Below, piece by piece: positions 53,074-62,751 of a DNA stretch of 64,000 nt. The DNA comes from Azospirillum melinis (GTDB taxonomy: Bacteria > Pseudomonadota > Alphaproteobacteria > Azospirillales > Azospirillaceae), in the NCBI RefSeq assembly GCF_013340935.1, contig NZ_WHOS01000004.1:1-64000 (forward strand). Direction: 5' to 3'. Below the pieces are notes generated by a model. That model had not been told where the DNA came from, did no database searches, and was given only the letters and a program-made list of their open reading frames with translations. Made by a program: the position numbers and the translations under genes. How positions within the stretch are numbered: position 1 is the first letter of the stretch; each line of letters opens with the position of its first letter.

Positions 53074-55425
53074 TCAGCTGGACTTCTTCGCAGGGGCTTC
53101 GCCCGTCACCGCTGCGGGCTCCGCAGCCGCTTCGGCCTCGGCCGGCTCCTTCGTCTCCTCAGCCTCGACGGTCTCTACCGGGGTCTCCACCGGCTTCTCC
53201 GCCTCCGTGCTCTCCTCGGCGAAGGACAGAGTCGGGCTCTCGGCGACGTTGCGCAGGGCGCGGGCGGCGCGGCGGAGCGCGAAGGAGGTCTTGCCGTCCG
53301 GCTCCAGCGCCAGCAGCAGCAGCGAGCGGCCGGTCACCATATAGCCCTCGCCGGTGTTGACGCGCGGCACCTCGTCCGGGTCGGGCAGGTTGGTGTCGAG
53401 CAGGCAACGCCAGACGCTGCCGCCGGTCACCTCCGGCAGGGTGAACTCCACCACGTCATGGTGGGAGTTGATGACCAGCAGCAGGGTGGCGTCCATCGCC
53501 GGGCGCTTGATGCCGCTGGCCTGGGCGCGGCCGTCCAGCAGCATGCCGAGGCAGCGGGCGTTGCCGTCGTGCCAATGGCCCTCCTCCATCTCGTCGCCGG
53601 CGGGGGTCAACCAGGTGACGTCCTTGACGTCGAACTCGGCGTTGTATTCGCCCGACAGGAACCGGCCGCGGCGCAGCATGGGGAAGGACTGGCGGATGGC
53701 GATGACGCGGCGGACGAACTCGATCAGCGACTGGCCGTCCTCGTCGATGTCGTCCCAGTTCAGCCAGGCCGTCTCGTTGTCCTGGCAATAGGCGTTGTTG
53801 TTGCCATGCTGGGTGTTGCCGAACTCGTCGCCGGCCAGCAGCATCGGCGAGCCCTGGGACAGCAGCAGCGTCGCCAGCAGGTTGCGCTTCTGGCGCTCAC
53901 GGAGCGACTTGATCTCCGGATCGTCGGTCGGCCCCTCCGCCCCATGGTTCCAGGACAGATTGTGGGAGTGGCCGTCGTTGTTGCCCTCGCCGTTCGCCTC
54001 GTTGTGCTTGTCGTTGTAGGAGACGAGGTCGTTCAGCGTGTAGCCGTCATGGGCGGTGATGAAGTTCACGCTGGCCCAGGGCTTGCGGCCGCGCTTGTTG
54101 AAGACGTCGCCCGAGCCGCAGAGCCGCGGCGCCACCTCCGGCAGCTTGCCCTCGTCGCCCTTCCAGAAGGCGCGGACGGTGTCGCGGAACTTGTCGTTCC
54201 ACTCCGCCCAGCCCGGCGGGAAGTTGCCGACCTGATAGCCGCCGGGGCCACAGTCCCACGGCTCGGCGATCAGCTTGACACTGTTGAGGATCGGGTCCTG
54301 GAGGCAGCTGTCGAGGAAGCCGCCGCCCTCGTCGAAGCCATAGGGCTCCCGACCGAGGATGGTGGCGAGGTCGAAGCGGAAACCGTCGACATGCATCTCC
54401 GTCGCCCAGTAGCGGAGGCTGTCGGTCACCATCTGCAGCACGCGCGGATGGCTGAGATTGACGGTGTTGCCAGTCCCCGTCTCGTTGATGTAGTAGCGCT
54501 TCTGGTCCGGGAGCAGGCGGTAGTAGGAGGCGTTGTCGATGCCCTTGAAGGACAGGGTCGGACCGCGCTCGTTGCCCTCGGCCGTGTGGTTGTAGACGAC
54601 GTCGAGGATCACCTCCAGCCCGGCATTGTGGAGATGGGCGACCATCTCCTTGAATTCCTTGATCGTATTGCCCGACGCGGCATAGCGCGGCTCCGGCGCG
54701 AAGAAGCCGATGGAGTTGTAGCCCCAATAGTTGGCCAGCCCCTTGTCGACCAGATGCTGGTCCTGGACGAAGGCATGAACCGGCAGCAGCTCCACCGAGG
54801 TGACGCCGAGCGACTTGATGTAGTCGACGACCTCCTTCACCGCCATGCCGCCATAGGTGCCGCGCAGGCTGTCGGGCACCGCCGGATGCAGCTTGGTGAA
54901 GCCCTTCACATGGGTTTCGTAGAAGATGGTGCGGTCCCAGGCGGTGCCGGGCTTCAGGTCGCGGCCCCAGGTGAAGGCGGGGTCGATCACCTTGCACTTG
55001 GGCATGAATGGCGCGCTGTCGCGCTCGTCGAAGGTCAGGTCGTCGCCCGACTCCATGACATAGCCGAAATGGGCCGGGTTCCAGCGGATCTCGCCGACCA
55101 GCTCCTTGGCGTAGGGGTCCAGCAGCAGCTTGTTCGCGTTGAAGCGGTGACCGTTCTCAGGCTCGTAGGGGCCATGCACGCGGTAGCCGTAGAGCAGGCC
55201 GGGGCGGGCGTCGGGCAGATAGCCGTGCCAGATCTCGTTGGTGAATTCGGGAAGCTCGATGCGCTCAAGCTCCTCCTCGCCGCTTTCATCGAACAGACAC
55301 AGTTCAACCTTGGTGGCGTTTGCCGAAAACAAGGCGAAGTTGACGCCAAGCCCGTCCCATGTCGCGCCCAGCGGAAAGGGCAATCCTTCACCGAGCCGCG
55401 TTGCCTGTTTCAGGATATTTGCCAT
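53074..55425 (-). CDS. glgX: Glycogen debranching enzyme GlgX
   Basis: A 783-residue GH13 isoamylase-type enzyme that hydrolyses alpha-1,6 branches in phosphorylase-limited glycogen. The N-terminal CBM48 domain (about 10-110) starts LGEGLPFPLGATWDGLGVNF; the catalytic barrel has nucleophile D352 (VDGFRFDLA), acid/base E388 (LIAEPWD) and transition-state D460 (TAHDGYT). The length exceeds the usual 650-700 because of a 50-residue C-terminal tail rich in Glu, Ala, Thr and Pro (after about 730, ending EAPAKKSS). No other glycogen gene is next to it. ATG start with weak upstream purines. The tail is probably disordered; its role is unknown. Confidence 0.94.
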   Translation of the reverse strand: MANILKQATRLGEGLPFPLGATWDGLGVNFALFSANATKVELCLFDESGEEELERIELPEFTNEIWHGYLPDARPGLLYGYRVHGPYEPENGHRFNANKLLLDPYAKELVGEIRWNPAHFGYVMESGDDLTFDERDSAPFMPKCKVIDPAFTWGRDLKPGTAWDRTIFYETHVKGFTKLHPAVPDSLRGTYGGMAVKEVVDYIKSLGVTSVELLPVHAFVQDQHLVDKGLANYWGYNSIGFFAPEPRYAASGNTIKEFKEMVAHLHNAGLEVILDVVYNHTAEGNERGPTLSFKGIDNASYYRLLPDQKRYYINETGTGNTVNLSHPRVLQMVTDSLRYWATEMHVDGFRFDLATILGREPYGFDEGGGFLDSCLQDPILNSVKLIAEPWDCGPGGYQVGNFPPGWAEWNDKFRDTVRAFWKGDEGKLPEVAPRLCGSGDVFNKRGRKPWASVNFITAHDGYTLNDLVSYNDKHNEANGEGNNDGHSHNLSWNHGAEGPTDDPEIKSLRERQKRNLLATLLLSQGSPMLLAGDEFGNTQHGNNNAYCQDNETAWLNWDDIDEDGQSLIEFVRRVIAIRQSFPMLRRGRFLSGEYNAEFDVKDVTWLTPAGDEMEEGHWHDGNARCLGMLLDGRAQASGIKRPAMDATLLLVINSHHDVVEFTLPEVTGGSVWRCLLDTNLPDPDEVPRVNTGEGYMVTGRSLLLLALEPDGKTSFALRRAARALRNVAESPTLSFAEESTEAEKPVETPVETVEAEETKEPAEAEAAAEPAAVTGEAPAKKSS

Positions 55426-55534
55426 GGTCGCCCGTTTCTCCGCCTGGATCGAAAGTCATTGTCCGGTCCTCTTGGACAGTGAGGAGCACGAACCGAGCCT
55501 TCAACCCGGCCGATGGGCGCTTGTTCCTCCCGCC

Positions 55535-56506
55535 TCAGTCATCTCTTCGGGATAGAACGGATTCCGTGCCCGGCGGCAGAGTGCGGCGCAGCAAGGCCGC
55601 CAGATCGCGCAGGCCGCGGTCGCGCGGATCGCTGGTCCGCCAGACCAGACCGATGACGCGGCCGGGCGGCCGCACCCCTGCGGATGCCCCATCGAAAGGA
55701 CGGTAATCGACCAGCCCGCCGACGGTGGCGGTCCGGCCCTCCTCCCCCCTGGTCGCCAGCAACGGCATCAGGGTGCAGCCCGCCCCGGCAGCCACCATAT
55801 GGCGCAGGGTTTCCAGCCCGGTCGCATGCACACCGCCCCCCCGCGCGCTGAGGCCGCAGGCGGCCAGCGCCTGATCGCGCAGGCAATGCCCCTCCTCCAG
55901 CAGCAGCAGCTCCGCCGGATCGAGATCGCCCAGCGACAGGTGGGGAGCGCCGCACAGGCGATGGCCGGCAGGGTGGGCGAGCAGGAAGGGTTCGAAGAAC
56001 AGCGCTTCGGCGGTCAGCCCGTCGCTGTCCATCGGCAGGGCCAGCAGAACGGCGTCGAGCCGGCCGTCGCGCAGCTCGTCCAGCAGGCTGTCGGTGCGGC
56101 CCTCCGACAGAATCAGGGTCAGGTCGGGCCATGAGGTGCGCAACAGCGGCAGGATATGCGGGAACAGGTAGGGGCCGAGCGTGTGGATCGCGGCCAGCCG
56201 CAGCCGTCCGCTCAGCGCCCCGTCCGACCCGTCGGCCAGCGCCAGCAGGCGCCGCGCCTCCTCCAGCACGACGCGGGCCTGCGCCACGATGGCCTCGCCG
56301 CGCGGAGTCAGCAGGACCTTGCGGCTGGTCCGCTCGAACAGGGAAAGGCCGAGCAGTTCCTCCAGCTTGCGGATTTGGGCGCTCAGCGACGGCTGGCTGA
56401 CGGCGCAGCGTTCGGCGGCACGGCCGAAATGGCGCAGCTCGGCGACGGCGACGACATATTCCAGGTCACGCAGGGATAGGCCGGCGATATTCATAGAGAC
56501 ATTCAT
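55535..56506 (-). CDS. oxyR: LysR-type peroxide sensor OxyR
   Basis: A 323-residue LysR regulator. The winged helix-turn-helix covers about 10-70 ([20 protein letters not shown], then [18 protein letters not shown]). The effector domain carries both redox cysteines with the E. coli spacing of nine: C208 in GHCLRDQAL and C217 in AACGLSAR, so it should form the peroxide-sensing disulfide. [18 protein letters not shown] after them is typical of OxyR. It is divergent from the catalase gene katA, its likely target. Two ATGs (56506 and 56494) are possible; ATAG-type operator halves overlap this start region. No clear ribosome site. Confidence 0.93.
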   Translation of the reverse strand: MNVSMNIAGLSLRDLEYVVAVAELRHFGRAAERCAVSQPSLSAQIRKLEELLGLSLFERTSRKVLLTPRGEAIVAQARVVLEEARRLLALADGSDGALSGRLRLAAIHTLGPYLFPHILPLLRTSWPDLTLILSEGRTDSLLDELRDGRLDAVLLALPMDSDGLTAEALFFEPFLLAHPAGHRLCGAPHLSLGDLDPAELLLLEEGHCLRDQALAACGLSARGGGVHATGLETLRHMVAAGAGCTLMPLLATRGEEGRTATVGGLVDYRPFDGASAGVRPPGRVIGLVWRTSDPRDRGLRDLAALLRRTLPPGTESVLSRRDD

Positions 56507-56537
56507 AGACGGCGCCTATTGGTGCATTTCCTTCTAT
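56493..56537. promoter_or_regulatory. OxyR-type operator region between oxyR and katA
   Basis: ATAG at 56493-56496, then ATAG-N7-CTAT at 56505-56519 and a further CTAT at 56534-56537. The known OxyR motif is ATAG-N7-CTAT repeated; the first pair matches exactly while the second is out of register. The site overlaps the oxyR start codons, so binding there could repress oxyR while activating katA. Confidence 0.55.
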
Positions 56538-56627
56538 GTCTTGGATATATCGTTCAAGACACCGGATAACCAGGGGCGAGACAATGACGCCGCTTCAGGC
56601 GACACCGCCCCAACGAGGATGATCCGG

Positions 56628-58079
56628 ATGAGCACCCTGACCACCAGCTTCGGCCAGCCCGTTCCCGACAACCAGAATTCGCTGAGCGCCGGGCCGCGCG
56701 GTCCGCTGCTGCTCCAGGATTTCCACCTGATCGAGAAGCTGGCCCACTTCAACCGCGAACGCATTCCGGAGCGGGTGGTGCATGCCAAGGGTGCCGGCGC
56801 CTATGGCACCTTCCGCGTTACCCGCGACGTGACGGCGTGGACCAAGGCCGCCTTCCTGTCCGGCGTGGGCAAGGAGACGGATGTCTTCCTGCGCTTCTCG
56901 ACGGTCGGTGGCGAGAAGGGGTCCGCCGATGCCGCCCGCGACCCGCGCGGCTTCGCGGTGAAGTTCTATACGGAAGAGGGCAACTACGATCTGGTCGGCA
57001 ACAACACGCCGGTCTTCTTCCTGCGCGATCCGCTGAAGTTCCCGGACTTCATCCACACCCAGAAGCGCAACCCGGCCACCAACCTGAAGGACCCCACCGC
57101 CATGTGGGACTTCTTCTCGCTGTCGCCGGAGACGATGCACCAGCTGACCATCCTGTTCAGCGACCGCGGCACCCCGCGCGGCTATCGCCACATGGACGGC
57201 TTCGGCAGCCACACCTTCTCCTGGATCAATGCGGCCAACGAGCGCTTCTGGGTCAAGTACCACTTCAAGACCCGCCAGGGCATCCAGAACCTGACCGCCG
57301 AACAGGCGGAAACCATGAGCGGCATCGACCCCGACCACGCCACCCGCGATCTGTATGCCGCCATCGAGGACGGCGACTTCCCGGCCTGGACCGTCTCGGT
57401 GCAGATCATGCCGGAGGTCGAGGCCGACGGCTACCGCATCAACCCGTTCGACCTGACCAAGGTCTGGCCGCATGCCGATTACCCGCTGGTCGAGATCGGC
57501 GAGCTGGTGCTGAACCGCAATCCGGAGAATTTCTTCGCCGAGACCGAGCAGTCGGCCTTCAGCCCGGCCAGCGTGGTGCCCGGCATCTCCTTCAGCCCGG
57601 ACAAGATGCTGCAGGGCCGGCTGTTCGCCTATGCCGACGCCCACCGCTACCGGCTGGGCGGCAACTACGCCCAGATCCCGGTGAACAAGCCGCAGGGCTG
57701 CCCGGTGCACAATTACCAGCGCGACGGCGCCATGCGCACCGACGGCAACGGCGGCGGCCGGCCGAACTACGAGCCGAACAGCTTCGGCGGCCCGACCCAG
57801 ACCGGCGTGGCGAGCGAGCCGCCGCTGCGCATCAGCGGCGACGCCGCGCACTACGACCACCGCGAGGGCAATGACGACTACGCCCAGGCAGGCGCCCTCT
57901 TCCGCCTGATCGGTGGGCAAGCGCAGGACCGCCTGATGGACAACATCGCCGGCAGCCTGCGCAACGCCCCGCTGAACATCCAGCAGCGCCAGCTGATGCA
58001 TTTCCTGGCCGCCGACCCGGCCTATGGCGAGGGCGTGGCGAAGCGGCTGGGCCTGACCGTGGCGCAGGCCGCGGAGTGA
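56628..58079 (+). CDS. katA: Catalase KatA (heme monofunctional, clade 3)
   Basis: A 483-residue small-subunit heme catalase. The distal histidine is H52 in [12 protein letters not shown], the distal asparagine lies in [11 protein letters not shown] near 125, and the proximal tyrosine is in [14 protein letters not shown] near 336. The length and lack of a flavodoxin-like C-terminal domain fit clade 3, which binds NADPH. ATG at 56628 with GAGGA eight bases upstream; an in-frame ATG at 56619 is possible. It is divergent from oxyR and followed by a good terminator at 58201, so it is a monocistronic peroxide-response gene disposing of H2O2. Confidence 0.96.
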   Translation: MSTLTTSFGQPVPDNQNSLSAGPRGPLLLQDFHLIEKLAHFNRERIPERVVHAKGAGAYGTFRVTRDVTAWTKAAFLSGVGKETDVFLRFSTVGGEKGSADAARDPRGFAVKFYTEEGNYDLVGNNTPVFFLRDPLKFPDFIHTQKRNPATNLKDPTAMWDFFSLSPETMHQLTILFSDRGTPRGYRHMDGFGSHTFSWINAANERFWVKYHFKTRQGIQNLTAEQAETMSGIDPDHATRDLYAAIEDGDFPAWTVSVQIMPEVEADGYRINPFDLTKVWPHADYPLVEIGELVLNRNPENFFAETEQSAFSPASVVPGISFSPDKMLQGRLFAYADAHRYRLGGNYAQIPVNKPQGCPVHNYQRDGAMRTDGNGGGRPNYEPNSFGGPTQTGVASEPPLRISGDAAHYDHREGNDDYAQAGALFRLIGGQAQDRLMDNIAGSLRNAPLNIQQRQLMHFLAADPAYGEGVAKRLGLTVAQAAE

Positions 58080-58200
58080 TGTGAACGCTCCGGCCCTTCC
58101 GCGGCACCCGCGGAGGGGCCGGCCTCGAGATGCCGCGCCTGCCCCCGCGGGCGCCGGCATGGTTGCCGGCATCCAGCCGCGCAGTTCCCCGACTGACTTG

Positions 58201-58234
58201 AAGCCCTCTTCCCGGCGACGGGAAGGGGGCTTTT
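58201..58234 (+). terminator. Terminator of katA
   Basis: AAGCCCTCTTCCC (58201-58213) pairs with GGGAAGGGGGCTT (58220-58232) with one G-U pair and a 6-base loop, then TTTTC. It begins 122 bases after the katA stop. A related but weaker stem occurs at about 61344-61370. Confidence 0.85.
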
Positions 58235-58350
58235 CTTCGTCAGACCATCCTCCCTCCCCCACCCAAACGGTGTGGCCCCCGCTTGGGGGCAGACAAAGCG
58301 GCGGTCGGCGTCCTAAAGTCCGCCTTCGGTGCGACAGCTTCGATGACGGA

Positions 58351-58812
58351 ATGGGACGGGACCGCGACACCGACAGACCCAATGGGGAGCAATCCGGCGG
58401 GGAACGATCCACCAGCGCCTTGACCGGCAAGGGGCTGGACACCCTGCTGGCGGCGGCGGAGACGCTGCCGCATGCGCCGGAGGATGCGTGGCGGCTCGAC
58501 CTGCTGCGGGTGGCGCTGCGCATCGCCCGCTCCACCGAGGATCTCACCGACCTGGAACGCGCCAACCTCGCCTTCAAGGCGCTGCCGCGCCGGCTGCGCA
58601 ACCCGCTGGTCGACCGTGCCGCCATGCTGGCCCGGCGCGAGGCGGAGCGCGCCCAGATGACCGAGGAGCCGGAGGACGCGCCGAAGCCCGGCGGTCTGCT
58701 GGGCGGGCTGTTCGGGCGCGGCGGCGGCCGGCCGAGCCGGAAGACCGCCAAGGAGCGGCTGATGCGCGAACTGGCAACCCGCCGCGATCCGGACGACGAC
58801 CGGGAGAGCTGA
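58351..58812 (+). CDS. Hypothetical basic protein
   Basis: A protein of about 153 residues I cannot place. The first 30 residues are polar (Arg, Asp, Gly), followed by a helical core ALTGKGLDTLLAAAETLPHA near 31-50 and DAWRLDLLRVALRIARSTED. A Gly-rich patch PGGLLGGLFGRGGGRP lies near 114-129, and a basic helical tail KTAKERLMRELATRRD follows. No signal or membrane segment. The start is uncertain: the ATG at 58351 has only a weak GACGGA upstream, and an in-frame frame extends further 5'. The helical core is the best evidence for a real gene. It stands alone between katA and the transglycosylase gene. Confidence 0.55.
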   Translation: MGRDRDTDRPNGEQSGGERSTSALTGKGLDTLLAAAETLPHAPEDAWRLDLLRVALRIARSTEDLTDLERANLAFKALPRRLRNPLVDRAAMLARREAERAQMTEEPEDAPKPGGLLGGLFGRGGGRPSRKTAKERLMRELATRRDPDDDRES

Positions 58813-59061
58813 GGGCCGGGAGAGCTGAAAGCCGCGAAAGCCGATGGCCCGAAAATCCGGCGACGGAAATCCCGCCATAGGCCGCACCGGACGGCAGATG
58901 CCCGGACGGCCGCTTGCGCGTCCGAAGGACTAGACAGCCCCCTCCCCCTCCGCGCTCTCCGGCCGCGTCGAAGGTCACAGCTGGGACGGTTTACGGCGGG
59001 CCGGGAATGTGCAAATGTCCGTACCTCCAAATCGGGCTTATCCAAAAGATTGAACTGAACG

Positions 59062-60141
59062 ATGACCGGGGGTTCCGTGCGTCGCCTGAAGCCGTTGCTG
59101 ACCTGCGCCGCCCTGACCGCCCTGCTGAGCGCCTGCGCCAGCGGGGGCGGTTCACATCGCGTTGCCTCTCCGGAGGAAGTCGATGCCCATGTCGCAGAGG
59201 CATCCAAGCGGTTCGACATGCCGGAGCTGTGGATCCGCGAGGTGATCCGCCAGGAGAGCGGCGGGCGCACAACCGTCAACGGCAAACCGATCGTCAGCAA
59301 GGCCGGCGCCATGGGCCTGATGCAGGTGATGCCCGCGACCTATGACGAGATGCGGCGCAAGCACAATCTGGGCTCCGACCCCTTCGATCCGCATGACAAC
59401 ATCATCGCCGGCACCGCCTACCTGCGCGAGATGTACAATCTGTTCGGCGCACCGGGCTTCCTCGGCGCCTACAACTGCGGTCCCGGCTGCTACGGCGACT
59501 ATCTGGCCGGCAAGCGCACCCTGCCGGGCGAGACCAAGCGCTACATCGCGTCGGTCGGGCCGCGGCTGAACCGCACCCCGGCTCCCAACGGCGCCGACAT
59601 CGTGCTGGTCAGCGCGCCGCCATCCACCTCGTCCGATTCGCCGCCGGATTACGGCTCGCCCTACGCGCGGCCGTCCTCCTCCTATTCGGCCCCCGTCAAT
59701 CCGGCGCCGTCCTACACGCCGCCCGCCAGCAGCCGGCCGGCAGCCAGCCGCCCGCCCATCGCGGTGGCGGCCCTGCCCTCCCCCGCTCCGGCCCCGGCAC
59801 CGGCGGTGCGCGTGGTGGCACCCGACACCTCCACCCCCGACGCTCCGGCACCGCGGCCGGTGGCGACGATGGCGGGGGCCGCGACGGCCGGCGGCGGGGT
59901 GTGGACGGTGCAACTCGGCGCCTTCCGCTCGCCCGACGACAGCCAGCGCGTGATCGACCGCGCCCGCAGCTCGGTGCCGGTGCTGTCGCGCTCGCAGAGG
60001 ATCGTGCAGGCGGTGGATACCCAGACCGGGCCGCTCTACCGCGCCCGCCTGTCAGGCCTGTCGCAGCAGGACGCGGCCAACGCCTGCAGCGGGCTGGTCA
60101 ACCAGGGCATGGCCTGCTTCGTGGTGGCGCCGGGGGCCTGA
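59062..60141 (+). CDS. Lytic transglycosylase lipoprotein with SPOR domain
   Basis: A 359-residue lipoprotein. The lipobox LSAC puts the lipid on C25. The SLT domain (about 40-165) has the catalytic glutamate E65 in RQESGG, then GAMGLMQVMPATYDE and AYNCGPGCYGDY, as in the soluble lytic transglycosylase family that cleaves peptidoglycan to 1,6-anhydro products. A long Pro/Ser/Ala-rich linker (about 185-280) joins a C-terminal SPOR domain (about 283-356, VWTVQLGAFRSPDDSQRVID), which binds denuded septal glycan and would target the enzyme to division sites. ATG at 59062 without a clear ribosome site. It converges on the acidic unknown gene. Confidence 0.92.
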   Translation: MTGGSVRRLKPLLTCAALTALLSACASGGGSHRVASPEEVDAHVAEASKRFDMPELWIREVIRQESGGRTTVNGKPIVSKAGAMGLMQVMPATYDEMRRKHNLGSDPFDPHDNIIAGTAYLREMYNLFGAPGFLGAYNCGPGCYGDYLAGKRTLPGETKRYIASVGPRLNRTPAPNGADIVLVSAPPSTSSDSPPDYGSPYARPSSSYSAPVNPAPSYTPPASSRPAASRPPIAVAALPSPAPAPAPAVRVVAPDTSTPDAPAPRPVATMAGAATAGGGVWTVQLGAFRSPDDSQRVIDRARSSVPVLSRSQRIVQAVDTQTGPLYRARLSGLSQQDAANACSGLVNQGMACFVVAPGA

Positions 60142-60178
60142 CCGGCCCCCGACCCCCACCCCTCGGCCCTATTGCCGC

Positions 60179-61204
60179 TCAGCCTTCGCTGACGCGGCGG
60201 CAGCGGCGCTTGATCAGGGCCAGCGCCTCGTCCGCACGGTCGCCGCTCAGGTCAAACGACCGTTCGTCCAGCAGCACGCCGTCGGAGTTGTAGGCGCGCA
60301 GATGCAAGCCGTCCGGCCCCTCGCTCACCGTCACGTCGAGGACGCCGTCGCCGGTCTCGTTGCCGGCGATATCGAGGAAGTCGTTGACCTCGTCGAAGCT
60401 GGCATCCACGTCGTCCGGCCAGACGCCTTCGGCGGTAAAGTCCAGCAGGTCGTTCAGCCCGCCGACCGGCTCGCAGCGCTTGACCCGCGGGTCGGCGGCG
60501 CCGACCGCCTCGGCGAAGGCGGCCATCGACTGGCGGATGCGCTCCTGCTCGATGGGGTCGATCTCCATCTCCTGGCCCTCGCCGGCGAAGCCGAGGTTGA
60601 GCGGGTCGGGCATCGCCTCGCCCTCCTGCTCGGCATCCTCCTCGATCACCAGACCGACCACGCCGACGAGGCGGATGCCGGCGTCGTCGGGGGCGGCGAC
60701 CAGATCCTGTTCGCGCACGAAGGCCTCTGCCGCCTCCGTCGAGTCGATCAGGCGGCGCAGCAGGGTGCGGCGGTCGGCGGCCTCAAGGTAGGACAGCGGT
60801 TCCGGATCCAGCCACAGCGGCAGCAGGCGCATGTCGGACGCCTTCTCCAGCAGCCCGGCCGAATCCAGCGCGCGTTCGATGGTATCGACCGACGGCGGCT
60901 CGTCCAGCCGGCCATCGACCTCCAGCGCCAGCCAGAACAGGGTCGACAGGGTCGGGTCGCCCTGCTCGTCGGTGCTCTGCGCCGTTTCCGAGAAGGCCTC
61001 GACCTCGTCCATGAAGTCGTAGCTCTCCTCCTCGCGCAGCTTGCCCACCGCGGCCTCGATCACGCCCTGGCGGTTGCCGTCCAGCACCTCGTCGAGCAGG
61101 GCGCCGAAGCGTTCGTCGTTGTTGCGCCACAGCCGGACCAGCCGGTCGGCCGGCGTCCCGCTGAACTGGCCGCCCTTGCCGTTGACTCCGTCCTTTTTCG
61201 CCAT
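60179..61204 (-). CDS. Hypothetical acidic protein
   Basis: A 341-residue, strongly acidic cytoplasmic protein that I do not recognise. After a short basic start (MAKKDGVNGKGGQFSG) comes a helical region (ADRLVRLWRNNDERFGALLD, then VIEAAVGKLREEESYDFMDE). The middle holds long Glu/Asp runs (VIEEDAEQEGEAMPDPLNLG, about 180-200). A compact C-terminal section (DVTVSEGPDGLHLRAYNSDG, about 290-310) looks beta-rich. ATG at 61204 with AAAGGAAC about 11 bases upstream. No signal or membrane segment. Divergent from the GH1 beta-glucosidase gene. The acidity and charge pattern suggest a protein-binding role, but nothing identifies it. Confidence 0.72.
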   Translation of the reverse strand: MAKKDGVNGKGGQFSGTPADRLVRLWRNNDERFGALLDEVLDGNRQGVIEAAVGKLREEESYDFMDEVEAFSETAQSTDEQGDPTLSTLFWLALEVDGRLDEPPSVDTIERALDSAGLLEKASDMRLLPLWLDPEPLSYLEAADRRTLLRRLIDSTEAAEAFVREQDLVAAPDDAGIRLVGVVGLVIEEDAEQEGEAMPDPLNLGFAGEGQEMEIDPIEQERIRQSMAAFAEAVGAADPRVKRCEPVGGLNDLLDFTAEGVWPDDVDASFDEVNDFLDIAGNETGDGVLDVTVSEGPDGLHLRAYNSDGVLLDERSFDLSGDRADEALALIKRRCRRVSEG

Positions 61205-61405
61205 GATGCGCCCGTTCCTTTCTGAATTCGCTCGTCCGGTCGGCGAGACCATAGGAGCGCCACGCCGTCCTGTCGACCGCGATATGGTGACGGATTACCC
61301 GGCGGATGGTGGTGTCCGCCAGCGCCGCCGCCAGCGACGATTGGCCCCTTCCCCGCCGACGGGAAAGGGGTAGGATTCCGGCACTCTCCATTCGGGTGAT
61401 CCGCC

Positions 61406-62734
61406 ATGGCCGAACGTCCGGTTTTTCCCAGAGACTTCTTGTGGGGCGCCTCCACCTCCGCCTATCAGATCGAAGGCGGGGCCGAGGCCGACGGGCGGGC
61501 GCCCAGCATCTGGGACACGTTTTGCAAGCTGAAGGGCCGGGTCGACAACGGCGACAGCGGCGACGTCGCCTGCGACCACTATCACCGGATGCCGCAGGAC
61601 GTCGATCTGATGGCGGAGCTGGGCCTGCAGGCCTACCGCTTCTCCGTCTCCTGGCCGCGGGTGCTGCCGCGCGGGCGCGGGGCGCCGAACGGCAAGGGGC
61701 TGGAGTTCTACGACCGGCTGATCGACCGGCTGCTGGACAAGGGGATCGAGCCCTGGCTCTGCCTCTACCACTGGGATCTGCCGCAGGTCCTGCAGGACAT
61801 GGGCGGTTGGGCCACCCGCGACAGCATCGGCTGGTTCGAGGATTACGCCGCCCTCTGCGCCCGGCGTTACGGCGACCGGGTCAAGCGCTGGGCCACCTTC
61901 AACGAGTTCTCGGTCTTCACGCTGTTCGGCTGGGCCTTCGGCTGGGGGGCGCCCAGCATCGCCGACCGCACCACCCACCTGAAGGTGATCCACCACGTCA
62001 ACCTCGCCCATGGCGCCGGGGTCGATGTGCTGCGCGCCATGGTGCCGGATGCCTCCATCGGCGCGGTGCACAGCGTCCAGCCGATGCGGCCGGAGACCGA
62101 CCGGCCGGAGGATGTCGAGGCGGCGGCCCTGTTCGACGAGCATTGGAACCGCGCCTTCCCTGATGCGCAGTTGCTGGCCCATTACCCGCGCCGCGTCGCC
62201 GAGGCCATCGAGCCCTATGTGCAGCCCGGTGATATGGCGCGCATCGCCCGGCCGGTGGACTGGTTCGGGCTGAACCATTACGCCCCGGTCTATGGTCGCA
62301 AGGACGACAGCCTGATCTGGGGCTTCGGCTTCGGCTCGCCGCCGCCGGGGATGAAGCGGACGGCCATCGACTGGCCCTACGATCCCGGCTGTTTCCGCGA
62401 CACGCTGCTCGACCTGACCCGGCGCTACCGCCTGCCGGTCTATGTGACGGAGAACGGCTACGGCACCAAGGCGGCGGAGACGCCCGACGCGGAGGGGCGG
62501 GTCATGGATGCGGAGCGGCTGTCCTACCTCCAGGCCTACATCGCGGCGATGGCGGAGGCGAAACGGCTGGGGGCCGACGTGCGTGGCTATTTCGTCTGGT
62601 CGCTGCTGGACAATTTCGAATGGGGCGGCGGATACGGCACGCGGTTCGGCATCGTGCGCGTGGATTTCGAAACCCAGGCGCGGATCCCGAAGGAGTCCGC
62701 GCGCTGGTATTCGGACCTGATCCGGGGGGCGTGA
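61406..62734 (+). CDS. GH1 beta-glucosidase
   Basis: A 442-residue glycoside hydrolase of family 1, hydrolysing beta-glucosides with retention. The N-terminal signature FLWGASTSAYQIEGG (11-25) is classic. The acid/base is E167 in TFNEFSV and the nucleophile E349 in YVTENGYG; the aglycone/tryptophan region VWSLLDNFEWGGGYGTRFGI is near 398-417. There is no signal peptide, so it acts in the cytoplasm on imported glucosides such as cellobiose or plant aryl-glucosides. ATG at 61406 with a weak GGGTGATCC upstream. It converges on the urocanate hydratase gene 17 bases away. Confidence 0.94.
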   Translation: MAERPVFPRDFLWGASTSAYQIEGGAEADGRAPSIWDTFCKLKGRVDNGDSGDVACDHYHRMPQDVDLMAELGLQAYRFSVSWPRVLPRGRGAPNGKGLEFYDRLIDRLLDKGIEPWLCLYHWDLPQVLQDMGGWATRDSIGWFEDYAALCARRYGDRVKRWATFNEFSVFTLFGWAFGWGAPSIADRTTHLKVIHHVNLAHGAGVDVLRAMVPDASIGAVHSVQPMRPETDRPEDVEAAALFDEHWNRAFPDAQLLAHYPRRVAEAIEPYVQPGDMARIARPVDWFGLNHYAPVYGRKDDSLIWGFGFGSPPPGMKRTAIDWPYDPGCFRDTLLDLTRRYRLPVYVTENGYGTKAAETPDAEGRVMDAERLSYLQAYIAAMAEAKRLGADVRGYFVWSLLDNFEWGGGYGTRFGIVRVDFETQARIPKESARWYSDLIRGA

Positions 62735-62751
62735 GCCCCCCGAGGCGTCGG

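Noticed and set aside
56595..59312. Long minus-strand open frame opposite katA
   Set aside because: An antisense shadow of catalase. No ribosome site or motif.
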